Origin: Akkermansia sp.
Lineage (GTDB): Bacteria > Verrucomicrobiota > Verrucomicrobiia > Verrucomicrobiales > Akkermansiaceae
Reading direction: 5' to 3'
Assembly: GCA_017555205.1 (NCBI GenBank)
Contig: JAFZGW010000024.1
Location: 1 to 64,000, forward strand
DNA length: 64,000 bases
The translations under genes were made by a program, and so were the position numbers. This document shows positions 31,556 through 41,135 of this stretch, piece by piece (position 1 is the first letter of the stretch; every line of letters starts with the position of its first letter). The notes beneath the pieces are model-generated. The model saw nothing but the letters and a program-made list of their open reading frames with translations. It searched no databases and had not been told where the DNA came from.

Positions 31556-33121
31556 TTATTCGCCTAAAGGCAGGATGAGCAGGAATGTGCTGCCGCCGGA
31601 ATCGCTTTTTTCCAGACTGAGGTCACCGCCTATGGAACGGGCTAGGTCGCGAGACAGGGCTAACCCCAGCCCAATGCCGGGTTTGCGACCGTTTTCGGAT
31701 TTTGCCGAGCGGGAGAAGGGGCGGAAGAGCCCCTTGCGCAGTTCCGGGGGAATGCCGGGACCGTTGTCTGCAAATCGTATGGCGAGCGAGCGGTGCATTT
31801 GCAGCACGTTGATGCTGATGGTCGGGTGCGCGGATTCGGCGTATTTGACGGCGTTGTCCGCCAAGTTGGTGAATATTTGCTCGAGAGAGAGTAAGTCGGT
31901 ACGCAGGGTGATGAGGGTGGTGCGAGGGTCGAGTGTGTAGTGGCAGTCAAAACCGGCTTTTGCCAAGCGGGCTTTCACTTTGTTAAAAAGCTCGGGGAGC
32001 AACTTGCTGCAACTGTCGCAGTCTTGCCTGCCGCGCACTTTGCCGCGTGTCAGCTTGGCAAAGGCCAGTACATTTTCCACCAAATGTCCCAGACGGCGGC
32101 TTTCATTGTAAAGTGTTTCGTGGTATTCGGCTACTTTCTCGGGCGACAGTTTACCGTCGCGCAACATTTCGGTGTAGAGATTGAAGCTGGTGAGCGGGGT
32201 GCGCAGCTCGTGGGTAACGGCCGATACGAAGTCGCTGCGGCGGCGCTCAAGGCGGGCGTAGAAGGTCAGCAGCCCGAAAAGGATGACGATGGAGAGAATG
32301 GAGATGAGCCAAGCACTGGCTACCGTGCCGCGCAGGGCTTCTTCGCGTGCGCCGCTGTCAGGCAAAGTGACTTTGTCGCCGGGTTTGAGGATGAGGGGCA
32401 GGGGGGCAAGGTTGCTCACTTCGCCACGCTGTATGAGCCGAATTTCCGGCTCTCCCAGTCCGGGCTCTACCAAGGGTAGCAGGTGGGCTGCAAGTTTGGG
32501 AACATCTATCACAAAGCCATCAGCCCCATTTCCATGGCTGGTAGGTATGCTGCGCTGGCAGACCAGCAGCCCTTCGTAAAACCAGGCAAAGAAGGGGCCG
32601 GGGGTGCCGGTGAGTTTCAGTGGCTCATCGCTGTTGGGATCCGTGACTTCGTATACACCGAATACGGGCAGATGTACCTCGGGGTCGAAAGTGGGGCCTT
32701 TGCTCGGGTCGATGACCGGGGCGGCCGGATTGTCGGCTTTGCGGCGGATGGCATCGATAATGATGGAGTTTTTCTCCAACCATTGTTTTACACCGTCATC
32801 ACCGACAGGGGCTTGCAGTCCACGCGAGGTGAGCATGAAGAAACCGCTGTTGAAGTCGGCTTTTCCCTCGGGCGGGAGGTCGTAGTACATCAGGCCGATG
32901 GGGGGCTTGCTGCCGAGTTTGGCACGCTCGGCATTGAGCAGTCGGCTGATTTCGGCCTGTACTCGTGGCAGGGAGAGCTCCAGCAAGCGGTTGGCTTGCG
33001 TGCGGCGGTCAATTTGCAGCAGGCGTTCTTCGAGGGTGGCGGCTTCATGTGCCTGCCAAAGGGCGGCACTTATAACAAAAAGTGAGAAGAGAGCCAGTAT
33101 GACGGCTAGTTTCTTTTTCAT
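31556..33121 (-). CDS. Sensor histidine kinase
   Basis: About 521 residues. Two transmembrane helices (KLAVILALFSLFVISAAL near residue 4 and VASAWLISILSIVILFGLLT near 225) bracket a periplasmic sensor of about 200 residues. No HAMP domain is visible: the second helix runs straight into the DHp helix (RRRSDFVSAVTHELRTPL, His being the phospho-acceptor). The catalytic ATPase domain has N-box NLADNAVKYA, G1 DNGPGIP and G2-like GIGLGLAL. It overlaps the response-regulator gene by 4 bp (ATGA), so the two form a translationally coupled pair. The Met at 33121 is chosen for that overlap. Confidence 0.92.
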   Translation of the reverse strand: MKKKLAVILALFSLFVISAALWQAHEAATLEERLLQIDRRTQANRLLELSLPRVQAEISRLLNAERAKLGSKPPIGLMYYDLPPEGKADFNSGFFMLTSRGLQAPVGDDGVKQWLEKNSIIIDAIRRKADNPAAPVIDPSKGPTFDPEVHLPVFGVYEVTDPNSDEPLKLTGTPGPFFAWFYEGLLVCQRSIPTSHGNGADGFVIDVPKLAAHLLPLVEPGLGEPEIRLIQRGEVSNLAPLPLILKPGDKVTLPDSGAREEALRGTVASAWLISILSIVILFGLLTFYARLERRRSDFVSAVTHELRTPLTSFNLYTEMLRDGKLSPEKVAEYHETLYNESRRLGHLVENVLAFAKLTRGKVRGRQDCDSCSKLLPELFNKVKARLAKAGFDCHYTLDPRTTLITLRTDLLSLEQIFTNLADNAVKYAESAHPTISINVLQMHRSLAIRFADNGPGIPPELRKGLFRPFSRSAKSENGRKPGIGLGLALSRDLARSIGGDLSLEKSDSGGSTFLLILPLGE

Positions 33122-33813
33122 GCGTGTTCGTTCCATTTGTACCCACGAGCGCGCACGTTTTCGATGCAGGCAGCGGCGGCCGGGGTGAGTTTTTCTTTCA
33201 ACCGGGTCAGCGTGACCGGTACAGTGCGGGTTTTGCCCGGGTTCGTGCTCAATCCCCATACGCGCAGCAGTAACTCGGCTTGGGAAATGACGCGGTTCGG
33301 ATGACTGAGTAAATAGCGGAATAGGTCAAACTCTTTTTCGCTCAGGGGAATGGGGCTGCCATCTGTGCGGGTGGCACTGCGGGTGGCCGGGTCGAGCTGC
33401 CCACCGGGAAAGTGCAGTGTGGCACCGGCAGCTCGCTGGCGCTCGGGCGAGCGGCGCAGTACAGCTGCTATGCGCGCCAGTAGTTCTGCGGTGCTGAAGG
33501 GTTTTACCACATAGTCATCGGCGCCCAGTTCGAGCCCCTTCACGCGCTCGCGTTCTTCCCCGTGTGCCGTGAGGATGATGCTGGGAATCCCCGGGCATTC
33601 CTTGCCCATGATTTTAAGTAGCTGGAATCCCGAGAGTTCGGGCATGTTGACATCCAGCAGTGCCAGGTCTACCTCGCGGGTGAGCAGTAGTTCCAATGCG
33701 CGGCGCCCGTCCTCGGCAGTGAGCACGGCATAGTCGGCGGCTGTCAGCATGTCTGAGAGCGCCCGGCGTATGGAGTCATCATCCTCCGCTACGAGTATAC
33801 ACCTTTCATTCAT
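33118..33813 (-). CDS. OmpR/PhoB-type response regulator
   Basis: 231 residues. Receiver domain at 1-118 with acidic pocket VAEDDD, phospho-acceptor Asp in LALLDVNMPE, Thr in LTAHGEE and Lys in VVKPFS. A winged-helix DNA-binding domain follows (LSEKEFDLFRYLLSHPNRVIS, RTVPVTLTRLKEKL, RARGYKWN). It activates or represses genes in response to the cognate kinase downstream. The start ATG 33813 is set by a promoter whose -10 (33821-33826) ends 7 nt upstream; the longer in-frame extension would run through that promoter. Confidence 0.93.
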   Translation of the reverse strand: MNERCILVAEDDDSIRRALSDMLTAADYAVLTAEDGRRALELLLTREVDLALLDVNMPELSGFQLLKIMGKECPGIPSIILTAHGEERERVKGLELGADDYVVKPFSTAELLARIAAVLRRSPERQRAAGATLHFPGGQLDPATRSATRTDGSPIPLSEKEFDLFRYLLSHPNRVISQAELLLRVWGLSTNPGKTRTVPVTLTRLKEKLTPAAAACIENVRARGYKWNEHA

Positions 33814-33820
33814 GCCGGGT

Positions 33821-33850
33821 ATCTTATCATAGCGTTCGGAGCCGTTGCAA
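33821..33850 (-). promoter_or_regulatory. Promoter of two-component/transglutaminase operon
   Basis: On the minus strand: TTGCAA, 18 bp, TAAGAT, with 7 nt before ATG 33813, a leaderless-type arrangement. Confidence 0.55.
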
Positions 33851-33974
33851 GGAAAAGGCGCGACTGTTGCACTATTGTGACGCAATTATTGCTAAAAAAT
33901 ACTAGCCATAAACAGGCTGACGTGCTAGACTGAAATCAGTTCTGCAATAGGCAATATCCGGGATTCGTGGGCTT

Positions 33975-34253
33975 ATGAAAAGGGTGCAAAGGGAGACTCG
34001 GCAGATTGTGCTTAAATGTCCGGTTGAGTTGGCTGCTGAGGTACAGTCGCTCAGCGAGTTTAACTGTATAAGCGTGACGGAGTTTGTTGTAACGTCCATG
34101 GAGCTGATGCTGGAGCACCTGTATACCCAGTGCCCGGAGCTGGAAAATATTCCGTTGGTGGAGTTGAGAACCCGCTCCTGTGAGTCCGGGGCAACATTGT
34201 ATGCCGACGATGAGCCGGAGAAGGTTTTGTTAGCTGCTGAAGATGAGAACTGA
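33975..34253 (+). CDS. Small ribbon-helix-helix-like protein
   Basis: 92 residues: a strand-like KRVQRETRQIVLKCP followed by two helices (ELAAEVQSLSEFNC and SVTEFVVTSMELMLEHLY), the layout of a CopG/Arc-type ribbon-helix-helix DNA-binding or dimerisation module, with an acidic C-terminal tail. It overlaps the SprT-like gene by 11 bp. It may regulate or assist the SprT-like protein; it is not recognised as an antitoxin because the partner is not a toxin family. Confidence 0.55.
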   Translation: MKRVQRETRQIVLKCPVELAAEVQSLSEFNCISVTEFVVTSMELMLEHLYTQCPELENIPLVELRTRSCESGATLYADDEPEKVLLAAEDEN

Positions 34254-34788
34254 CCCCTACGAACTGCCGCCGACCGGTGAGTGGCACACCGCCGAGGATG
34301 TAGCACTATGGGCGGCGAACTGTATGGTGGCGCTGCTGCCGGCAGGGTGGAGTTTCGGTTGGGATAGGGCGGTGCGGCGCTTGGGCTGTTGCCATTTTGC
34401 CAAAAAGCGGATAACGCTTTCGCGCCATTTTGTAGCCGCTTATTTAGGGAAAGATGTTGATTTGGTGCGCCGTACAATTTTGCACGAGCTGGCACATGCA
34501 CTGGTGATGGTGCACCACCGCAGCAGTGGCCACGGGCGCATGTGGCAGCACTACTGCGGATTATTGGGAATTGCGGGTGAGCGGCCCTCTTGCCGTTGCG
34601 ATGACTTTGCTCCGCCCTCGGCGGTTCGCCCGGTGCGATATGTGCTTTGCCACCGCGAGACGGGGGAGGTGTTTCGCCGTTACCGAACCCGCCCCCGCAT
34701 GTCGCCCCATCGCTTGACTCACTGTTTTGTGTGCGGTCGCCGGGATGAAACTCTCGGCAAGCTCGTTATCAGAGAGCTGACTCAATAG
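34243..34788 (+). CDS. SprT-like metallopeptidase-domain protein
   Basis: 181 residues. The zinc-peptidase motif LHELAHALVMVHH (H-E-x-x-H) near residue 83 with a further His in SGHGRMWQHYC matches the SprT family; a C-terminal zinc-ribbon-like part supplies Cys pairs (SCRCDD, YVLCHRET, HCFVCGRRDE). SprT-like domains in eukaryotes (SPRTN) cleave DNA-protein crosslinks, while bacterial SprT is less well understood. Its translation is coupled to the RHH-like gene by an 11-bp overlap. The convergent clpB gene ends 25 bp downstream. Confidence 0.8.
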   Translation: MRTDPYELPPTGEWHTAEDVALWAANCMVALLPAGWSFGWDRAVRRLGCCHFAKKRITLSRHFVAAYLGKDVDLVRRTILHELAHALVMVHHRSSGHGRMWQHYCGLLGIAGERPSCRCDDFAPPSAVRPVRYVLCHRETGEVFRRYRTRPRMSPHRLTHCFVCGRRDETLGKLVIRELTQ

Positions 34789-34813
34789 GGGCGACTCGGA
34801 GCCGCAGGCGGTA

Positions 34814-37390
34814 TTACATCAGCACAATCTTATCGCCCTCGGCGTGCACATGGATGGTGCTGCCCTCCGGGTATTGCCCGGCGAGTATGGCAAGGCTGAG
34901 CGGGTCGAGTATATCGCGCTGTATGGCGCGTTTGAGCGGGCGTGCCCCATATACCGGGTCGTAACCGTGGGTGGCTACAAGTTCCGCAGCAGCCGGGCTC
35001 AGTTCCATTTTCAGCCCACGCGCAGCCAAGCGCTTGCGCACACGCTGCAGCTGAATATCGATGATGCGGGCTAAATCTCTCTTCTGCAGGCGGTCGAAGA
35101 TGATGATTTCGTCCACCCTATTCAGGAATTCGGGGCGGAAGTGCCCGCGCAGAGCATCGAGAGCTCTTTCGTTGCGGGTGGCGGCATCGCTTTCCGACAG
35201 GATGAACTGGGAGCCGATGTTGCTGGTCATAATCAGCACCGTGTTCGTAAAGTCGACTGTGCGCCCTTGACCATCGGTGACTCGACCGTCATCGAGAACT
35301 TGCAGCAGCACGTTGAAGACATCCGGGTGAGCCTTTTCTATCTCGTCAAACAGTACCACGCTATAGGGCCTGCGGCGCACGGCCTCGGTGAGCTGCCCGC
35401 CCTCATCGTACCCCACATAGCCGGGAGGCGCTCCGATGAGGCGCGATACGCTGTGTTTTTCCATGTATTCCGACATGTCAATGCGTACCATGGCTGCTTC
35501 ATCATCAAACAGGAACTCCGCAAGCGATTTCGCCAGCTCGGTCTTGCCCACACCCGTGGGACCCAGGAAGATGAAGGAACCCAGCGGGCGGTTCTCATCT
35601 TGCAGGCCGGCTCGGGAACGGCGCACGGCATCTGCCACGGCTTTCACGGCATCTTGCTGGCCGATGAGGCGGGCTCCGATGCGCTCTTCCATGTGCAGGA
35701 GCTTTTCTCGCTCACTCTCGGCAAGTCGCGCGGCGGGAATGCCGGTCCATGTGGCTACGACTTTGGCAATGTCGCTTTCGGTGACTTCTTCCTTCAGCAA
35801 TCCTTCACCGCTTTGCTGCATGTGTAGCAGGGCTTCTCGGGCCTCTTTGGCGGCTTTTTCCGCTGCGGGGATTTCGCCGTAGAGGATTTCGGAGGCGCGT
35901 GCAAGGTCGCCCCGGCGCTGAGCCTGCTCAGCTTCTGTGCGCAGGGTGTCGATTTTCTGCTGTACGTTGCGGGCTTGGCTTACGATTTCCTTTTCGCTCT
36001 TCCACCGGGCAACCATAGCGTCTACTTTCTCCTTGGTATCGGCGAGGTCGCGGGTGATTTTTTCGAGCCGTTGTTTAGAGTCGTTGTCTTTTTCTTTGGC
36101 TAGGGCCTGTCGCTCCATTTCGAGCTGCATGGTGCTGCGGTTGAGTTCATCTATCTCAGCCGGCATGCTGTCCAGCTCGATTTTGAGACGAGCGGCGGCT
36201 TCATCCACCAAGTCAACAGCCTTGTCGGGCAGGAATCGGTCGGTGATGTAGCGGTTGCTCAGGGTGGCGGCTGCCACGAGGGCGCCGTCTGTTATGTGCA
36301 CGCCGTGGTGTACTTCGTAGCGTTCTTTGAGACCGCGCAGAATGGCGATGGTGTCTTCCACGCTTGGCTCGGCTACATAGACCGGCTGGAAACGGCGCTC
36401 GAGGGCGGCATCTTTTTCGATGTACTTGCGGTATTCATCGAGTGTGGTGGCGCCAATGGTGCGCAGCTCGCCGCGTGCCAGTGCGGGTTTGAGCAGGTTG
36501 GCGGCATCCATGCTGCCTTCCCCGCCTGCACCGGCTCCCACCAAGGTGTGCAGCTCGTCGATAAAGAGGATGATTTCTCCGTTTGAGGCCGTGACTTCTT
36601 TGATGAAGGCTTTTAAACGCTCCTCGAATTCGCCACGGTACTTTGCGCCGGCAAGCATGGAGCCGATATTCAGGCTCACCAATCGCTTGCCCTGCATACT
36701 GTCGGGCACATCGCCATCGACTATACGGCGAGCCAAGCCTTCGGCTATGGCGGTTTTGCCCACACCGGGCTCACCTATGAGCACAGGGTTGTTTTTTGTG
36801 CGGCGCGAGAGTATTTGCAGCACTCGGCGAATCTCGCTATCTCGGCCTATTACCGGGTCAATCTTGCCTTGCCTTGCGCGGGCTGTCAGGTCGGTGCCAT
36901 ATTTTTCGAGCGTTTCGTACTTATCTTCGGGGCTTTGATCTGTTACGCGCTGGTTGCCGCGCACTTCTTTAAGTGCCTGCAAATAGCTGCTCTTGGTAAG
37001 ACCGACTCCCTCCAATATACGGCGCAGCTCCGAATCCGCCGCCAGCATGCCGAGCACTACGTGCTCCACGCTCAGGTAGTCGTCTTTCATGCTCTTGCGC
37101 TGCTCTTCGGCCGATGTCAGGCATTTGTCCAGCTCCGGACCAATGCCCGGGGCTTGAGCTACGGCTCCGGTTTGGTGGGGTTTGCGGTTTAAATCCTCTT
37201 GCAGTGCACGTGCCAGAGCGGCAATCTCAACACCGGCTTTGTTCAGTACGGAGGCAAGCACGCCGCCCTCCTGCTGTACCAAGGCCAGCAGGAGCTCAGA
37301 CGGGTATATTTGCGCACGCCCACCGCTCGCAGCGTTTTTCTGCGCGGTGTGCAGCGCTTCCATTAATTTTGTGGTGAGGTTATTGTTCAT
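34814..37390 (-). CDS. clpB: ATP-dependent disaggregase ClpB
   Basis: 858 residues, the usual length of ClpB. It has the N-terminal Clp repeat domain, two AAA+ domains with Walker A motifs GEPGVGKT and GPTGVGKT, Walker B motifs, and the middle coiled-coil domain ([19 protein letters not shown] region) that docks DnaK and distinguishes ClpB from ClpA/C. Pore loops ([22 protein letters not shown]) are present. It resolubilises aggregated proteins after heat stress with the DnaK system. The gene lies 72 bp downstream of the large ankyrin gene on the same strand. No CIRCE element or sigma32-type promoter is evident in that gap. Confidence 0.97.
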   Translation of the reverse strand: MNNNLTTKLMEALHTAQKNAASGGRAQIYPSELLLALVQQEGGVLASVLNKAGVEIAALARALQEDLNRKPHQTGAVAQAPGIGPELDKCLTSAEEQRKSMKDDYLSVEHVVLGMLAADSELRRILEGVGLTKSSYLQALKEVRGNQRVTDQSPEDKYETLEKYGTDLTARARQGKIDPVIGRDSEIRRVLQILSRRTKNNPVLIGEPGVGKTAIAEGLARRIVDGDVPDSMQGKRLVSLNIGSMLAGAKYRGEFEERLKAFIKEVTASNGEIILFIDELHTLVGAGAGGEGSMDAANLLKPALARGELRTIGATTLDEYRKYIEKDAALERRFQPVYVAEPSVEDTIAILRGLKERYEVHHGVHITDGALVAAATLSNRYITDRFLPDKAVDLVDEAAARLKIELDSMPAEIDELNRSTMQLEMERQALAKEKDNDSKQRLEKITRDLADTKEKVDAMVARWKSEKEIVSQARNVQQKIDTLRTEAEQAQRRGDLARASEILYGEIPAAEKAAKEAREALLHMQQSGEGLLKEEVTESDIAKVVATWTGIPAARLAESEREKLLHMEERIGARLIGQQDAVKAVADAVRRSRAGLQDENRPLGSFIFLGPTGVGKTELAKSLAEFLFDDEAAMVRIDMSEYMEKHSVSRLIGAPPGYVGYDEGGQLTEAVRRRPYSVVLFDEIEKAHPDVFNVLLQVLDDGRVTDGQGRTVDFTNTVLIMTSNIGSQFILSESDAATRNERALDALRGHFRPEFLNRVDEIIIFDRLQKRDLARIIDIQLQRVRKRLAARGLKMELSPAAAELVATHGYDPVYGARPLKRAIQRDILDPLSLAILAGQYPEGSTIHVHAEGDKIVLM

Positions 37391-37462
37391 CTTGTCGGGT
37401 ATGACACCGTTGCTCGATTACTTGTTCAAAAATTATGCGAAGTTGTAGTGACTTCTTCTCCA

Positions 37463-40400
37463 TTAATCGGCTGCCGGCGTATAGCGTCGCAGCAGTCGCT
37501 TCATCAGTTGGCGTTTTTCCTCGGGGCAGACGTTGAGCAGTTCCTCTTCCGTTTCGGCGGGGCGAATACCGCTTTCGAGCAAAATTTGAACTAAGGGAAA
37601 ATCGCCTTCTTGTACAGCTTTTATCAGTGGCGTTTTGCCGGATTTATCTTTCTTGGTAATATCTGCACCGTATGCTATCAGACTGCGCAGGGATTCTCTG
37701 AGTGTATCGATACTTACATGAAGTGGCGTTTGCCCGGCTTGATTAACAGCATTTGGGTCGCCCCCGGCTTTCAGCAATATTTCAGTTATCGAATGATCAT
37801 TACAGAAATTTTCGCTGCAAAGGTGCAGGGGGGTATTTCCCTTTTCATCACGGGTATTGCAGTCTGCACCGAGGTCGATAAGTAATTGGCTCATTTTATT
37901 TTGAGTGGAACGGGTGCATGTTGCGGCAATCAGCAGCAGGGAATTGAGCTGACTGCTATTGAAGGGGTGATTGATATGCTCAAGTAACAGCTGCATGGGG
38001 TGTTCACTGTAACATTTAGCGATTTTCTTTGCCAATTCGTATGCCTCTTCAGGGGTTGCCAGTTGTTTGGCTCCGGCTTTAATCAGTAATTCTACGACAC
38101 CTGGCCACATATCCACAAGAGCTAAGTGCAGGGGAGTGATATTGTTTGAATCGCATACATTTACCGGGGCTCCATGGGCTACAAGCAGCTCAATAAGCTC
38201 AATGTTCTCGGTGTGGATGGCGGAGAACAGTAAATCGGGATTGGTAACCGTATCTCCGCCTTCGAGCAGTACCCGGCATAACTCGGTTAAATTGTTTTTA
38301 ACCGCCAGTTCGAGGGGTGTTTGTTTTTGTTCGTTCACGGAGATGAGAGCCTCGGGGCAGAGTTTTATGATGTGGCGTGCACTTCGGCTCTTTTGGTGCT
38401 TTACTGCTTGGTGCAGGGGAGTACCGTGTTCACCATAATCCCCCCACGTCAAATCAGCACCATTGGCAAGCAATAGGTCGATTAACAATACCGAGTCGTT
38501 GGCTGCGGCATTGTGCAGGGCGGAGCGGGTGTCTTGGTCGTCTGCTATGTATGCACGCACAATTTGAGCGGCCGTAGTATTAATTCGGGCGGTGAGTGCT
38601 TCCGCTGAGTATGTTTTGCCCAAGGTGCTCAACAACAGGCGGAATTTTTCCTCATTGCCGGATTGGATGGCTTGGTAAATCAGCCGTCGGGTATTTTCCT
38701 CAGTTGAGCCTACATTAGCTCCAAAGTGGAGTAACAGCTTCAGTATATCGCTGTTGCAGTTTTCTTCGATGGCTGTCAACACGGCTTCTGTTGCTAAGTC
38801 GGTATTGTGCTCGGTTTCGTGGTAATGCCTCATGATGCTATGTGCCAGTGTATAGCAATTGCCGCGCATGGCTGAATATAACACATTTTTGACAACGGTG
38901 AAGGGCAGCGGAGTTTGCTTTTCCTCTTCCAGCAGCCGCAGAGCACTCTCCCAATTCCCTTGTTCGGCGGCATATTCTATGGCTCGCATCCCGGCCTCGT
39001 CTTCAAAATCCGTTTCTGCTCCTGCGTCTATCAGTAGTTGTGTGATATCGGCACTTGTGGCATAGAAGAGCGGGGTTCTTCCCTCGTCGTCGGGCTCGTT
39101 CACCTTTGCCCCGCATTTCAACAGTATAGGAATGAGTTGGTGACGATCCTGCTTATTTACGCACTTATGCAGTATGGTAGAGGAACTTTCATCCTTCGCA
39201 TTGATATCTACCCCGGCTGCTACTAACATGGGGATGGCTTTCGCAATGAATTCCTTATCAAATTTATCTATGCAACGGAACAGTAGATTTCGGTCATTAT
39301 CTACGAATGCGTTCGGGTCGGCTTTGAAGCGCAGCAGGAGTTCCAGAGCCTCTATGTCGTAGGCATCAATTGCTTCGGAGAGCGGGATGGAATCGTATTC
39401 ATCGCGTGCATTCGGATTATAGCCGGCAGCCAGCAGATGGCGCATAATTTTTACTACCCCTCCATTTATTGCCGTGAACAGGGCTTCTTCATCCGCATCG
39501 AAAAGACGGGGTTTTCCATTGCTGAGAGTCAGTAACATGCTGGCGGCTCCGGAGTGACTGTTGTTCAGAACTTCGTTCAGTGTTCGGCGGGTGAGTTTTA
39601 TGCCGAGTCCCTTTTCCAACAGTTCTCGGATGGCTGTGCGCTCGCCTTTCATTGCTTCGGGCAACACGTTCGCGGCCAATACTTCTTTGTAGGGCTCAGG
39701 TCTTGCGGCCAGAAGCAGCTCTAATATGTCATCATAACCACGCAGTATCGCGTAGTCTATAGCATCATGTCCGTTATTATCGACTATATCGGTTCGAGCC
39801 CCGGCAGCCAGTAGTTCCCGCACAACATCTGGGTTGTCATTTCGTACCGCGTATGAAAGCGGCGAATCATTGGGGTAGGTCAGAGCATTGACATCCGCCC
39901 CGGCGGCCAGCAGTAATTTTACTCCCTGGGGGTTATTATACATGCAGATATTGTGCAGAGCCTCTGAACCCCAATTGGTTTCTATTCTTCTTACCTCTTT
40001 GTCTGCTCCGTGCTCCAGTAGTTTTCGAAGTATGAATAGCTGTTCCGGTTGATAGGCATCTATCAGATAACTGCCTTCAGCGTAAATAGGGACGCAGGGG
40101 GAGGCTCCGCTTTCCAGCAAGGCTTGTACTATTTCCGGTTGATTATTGTTTATAGCTTCTCCTATTGGTGAGTTCTTGTCCCAGCGCTCTGTCGATTCGG
40201 GGTTGGGATTGGCGCCCGCAGCCAGCAGGGCTTTCACTGCATCGGTGTTGTTGTTAGTAATGGCAAGCTCCAAAGGGGTAGGTGAGTAATCGATTTCCAA
40301 TGAATAAGGGCAGATGCGCTCAATAATTCTGTGGTTGACATCCGCTCCGGCTTCTACCAGCGGCGGAATGAGTTCGGCGCGATTCCGTACTGCTGCTAAA

Positions 40401-40609
40401 TGTAGTGCGGTGAAGTGGGGGGCTTCTTCGTATTGGTTAGGATTGGCACCGTTTTCCAGTAAGTGGCGAAGAAGTTCAGCATCGTTACTTCTGATGGCTT
40501 CGTGTAATGAGCCGGCACGGTAGATGGTCCCGGTCGCGGCAGGTTTGAGAGCTTTATGAATGAGTGCGGATGCCGGGGAGGGGATGCTATTGGAAGCAGA
40601 GGAGCTCAT
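37463..40609 (-). CDS. Very large cytoplasmic-looking ankyrin-repeat protein
   Basis: 1048 residues composed of about 28-30 ankyrin repeats over most of its length (for example GNTPLHLCSENFCNDHSIT, TPLELAITNNNTDAVKALL), with few other features. It starts with a Ser/Pro/Ala-rich stretch and has no signal peptide or transmembrane segment, unlike the ankyrin protein at 2418-4673. Some repeats depart from consensus in the middle (residues about 560-700). It probably acts as a protein-binding scaffold. It is transcribed upstream of clpB. ATG 40609 is supported by a promoter 9 nt upstream. Confidence 0.87.
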   Translation of the reverse strand: MSSSASNSIPSPASALIHKALKPAATGTIYRAGSLHEAIRSNDAELLRHLLENGANPNQYEEAPHFTALHLAAVRNRAELIPPLVEAGADVNHRIIERICPYSLEIDYSPTPLELAITNNNTDAVKALLAAGANPNPESTERWDKNSPIGEAINNNQPEIVQALLESGASPCVPIYAEGSYLIDAYQPEQLFILRKLLEHGADKEVRRIETNWGSEALHNICMYNNPQGVKLLLAAGADVNALTYPNDSPLSYAVRNDNPDVVRELLAAGARTDIVDNNGHDAIDYAILRGYDDILELLLAARPEPYKEVLAANVLPEAMKGERTAIRELLEKGLGIKLTRRTLNEVLNNSHSGAASMLLTLSNGKPRLFDADEEALFTAINGGVVKIMRHLLAAGYNPNARDEYDSIPLSEAIDAYDIEALELLLRFKADPNAFVDNDRNLLFRCIDKFDKEFIAKAIPMLVAAGVDINAKDESSSTILHKCVNKQDRHQLIPILLKCGAKVNEPDDEGRTPLFYATSADITQLLIDAGAETDFEDEAGMRAIEYAAEQGNWESALRLLEEEKQTPLPFTVVKNVLYSAMRGNCYTLAHSIMRHYHETEHNTDLATEAVLTAIEENCNSDILKLLLHFGANVGSTEENTRRLIYQAIQSGNEEKFRLLLSTLGKTYSAEALTARINTTAAQIVRAYIADDQDTRSALHNAAANDSVLLIDLLLANGADLTWGDYGEHGTPLHQAVKHQKSRSARHIIKLCPEALISVNEQKQTPLELAVKNNLTELCRVLLEGGDTVTNPDLLFSAIHTENIELIELLVAHGAPVNVCDSNNITPLHLALVDMWPGVVELLIKAGAKQLATPEEAYELAKKIAKCYSEHPMQLLLEHINHPFNSSQLNSLLLIAATCTRSTQNKMSQLLIDLGADCNTRDEKGNTPLHLCSENFCNDHSITEILLKAGGDPNAVNQAGQTPLHVSIDTLRESLRSLIAYGADITKKDKSGKTPLIKAVQEGDFPLVQILLESGIRPAETEEELLNVCPEEKRQLMKRLLRRYTPAAD

Positions 40610-40618
40610 AATGGTATA

Positions 40619-40646
40619 ATGATAAATAGAATCAGAAAAATGTCAA
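40619..40646 (-). promoter_or_regulatory. Promoter of large ankyrin gene
   Basis: Minus strand: TTGACA, 16 bp, TATCAT, then 9 nt to ATG 40609, predicting a leader of about 2-3 nt. Confidence 0.65.
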
Positions 40647-40737
40647 TGAGATTTGAACCGCAGGGAAATTGTATATGCAATTTCCCTACGGTGCTGTAGT
40701 GACGGAGCAAGATAGGGTAGTGTAGGACGGTAGTTGC

Positions 40738-40755
40738 GAGGAGGGCTCCCTCCTC
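40738..40755. other. Hairpin between small peptide gene and ankyrin promoter
   Basis: GAGGAGGG/CCCTCCTC arms with almost no loop; no T-run on either side, so a weak terminator at best. Confidence 0.4.
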
Positions 40756-40805
40756 CTTATATAGAATGTTCTTGTTGTTCTCTGCCGTTTTTGCCTCGAC
40801 TCGTA

Positions 40806-40967
40806 TCAGATATTTGCTTTATTGCTGTTCACCAATGGTGCAGTAGCGGAGCTTGCAGTTGGTGCAGCGGCACTGTGGTTAATAGGGGTGGCAGTTAGGC
40901 AAATAGCGGGAACTATGGCCAAAGTAGCACAGGCGATAATGGTGCGGATATTCTTGGCGTTTTTCAT
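40806..40967 (-). CDS. Small exported peptide, 53 residues
   Basis: A short open frame with a clean signal-peptide-like start (MKNAKNIRTIIACATLAIV and the following PAICLTA), then a short Ala/Ser/Thr-rich mature part of about 25 residues (NHSAAAPTASSATAPLVNS) ending NKANI. No Cys-lipobox at the usual place. It lies in the intergenic region upstream of the large ankyrin gene and is transcribed in the same direction. A hairpin (GAGGAGGG/CCCTCCTC at 40738-40755) lies between it and the ankyrin promoter and may end its transcript. Function unknown; it may be a peptide, a small envelope factor, or a pseudo-reading frame. Confidence 0.5.
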   Translation of the reverse strand: MKNAKNIRTIIACATLAIVPAICLTATPINHSAAAPTASSATAPLVNSNKANI

Positions 40968-41070
40968 GACTTTTATTTTCTTTTGTTTATTTGAGAAATG
41001 ATACTTTCCGCATATATGGACGGAAGTGGCTCAGAAATGTTTTATTTTTTTTGAAAAAAATAAAAAAAAG

Positions 41071-41115
41071 AAAGCGCCCGGTGCCGCCGGGTGGCGGGAC
41101 GGGGCGCGCTTTTTT
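41071..41115. terminator. GC-rich bidirectional terminator
   Basis: A GC-rich stem-loop (AAAGCGCCC... with ...GGGGCGCGCTTTTTT) with an A-run on one side and a T-run on the other; it lies 21 bp beyond the stop of the exonuclease gene. Confidence 0.65.
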
Positions 41116-41135
41116 GCGTATTTTTGAGAATTTGC

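Noticed and set aside
33975-34788. Toxin-antitoxin system
   Set aside because: The small RHH-like protein is antitoxin-like, but the partner has a SprT-like HExxH metallopeptidase domain, not a known toxin fold.
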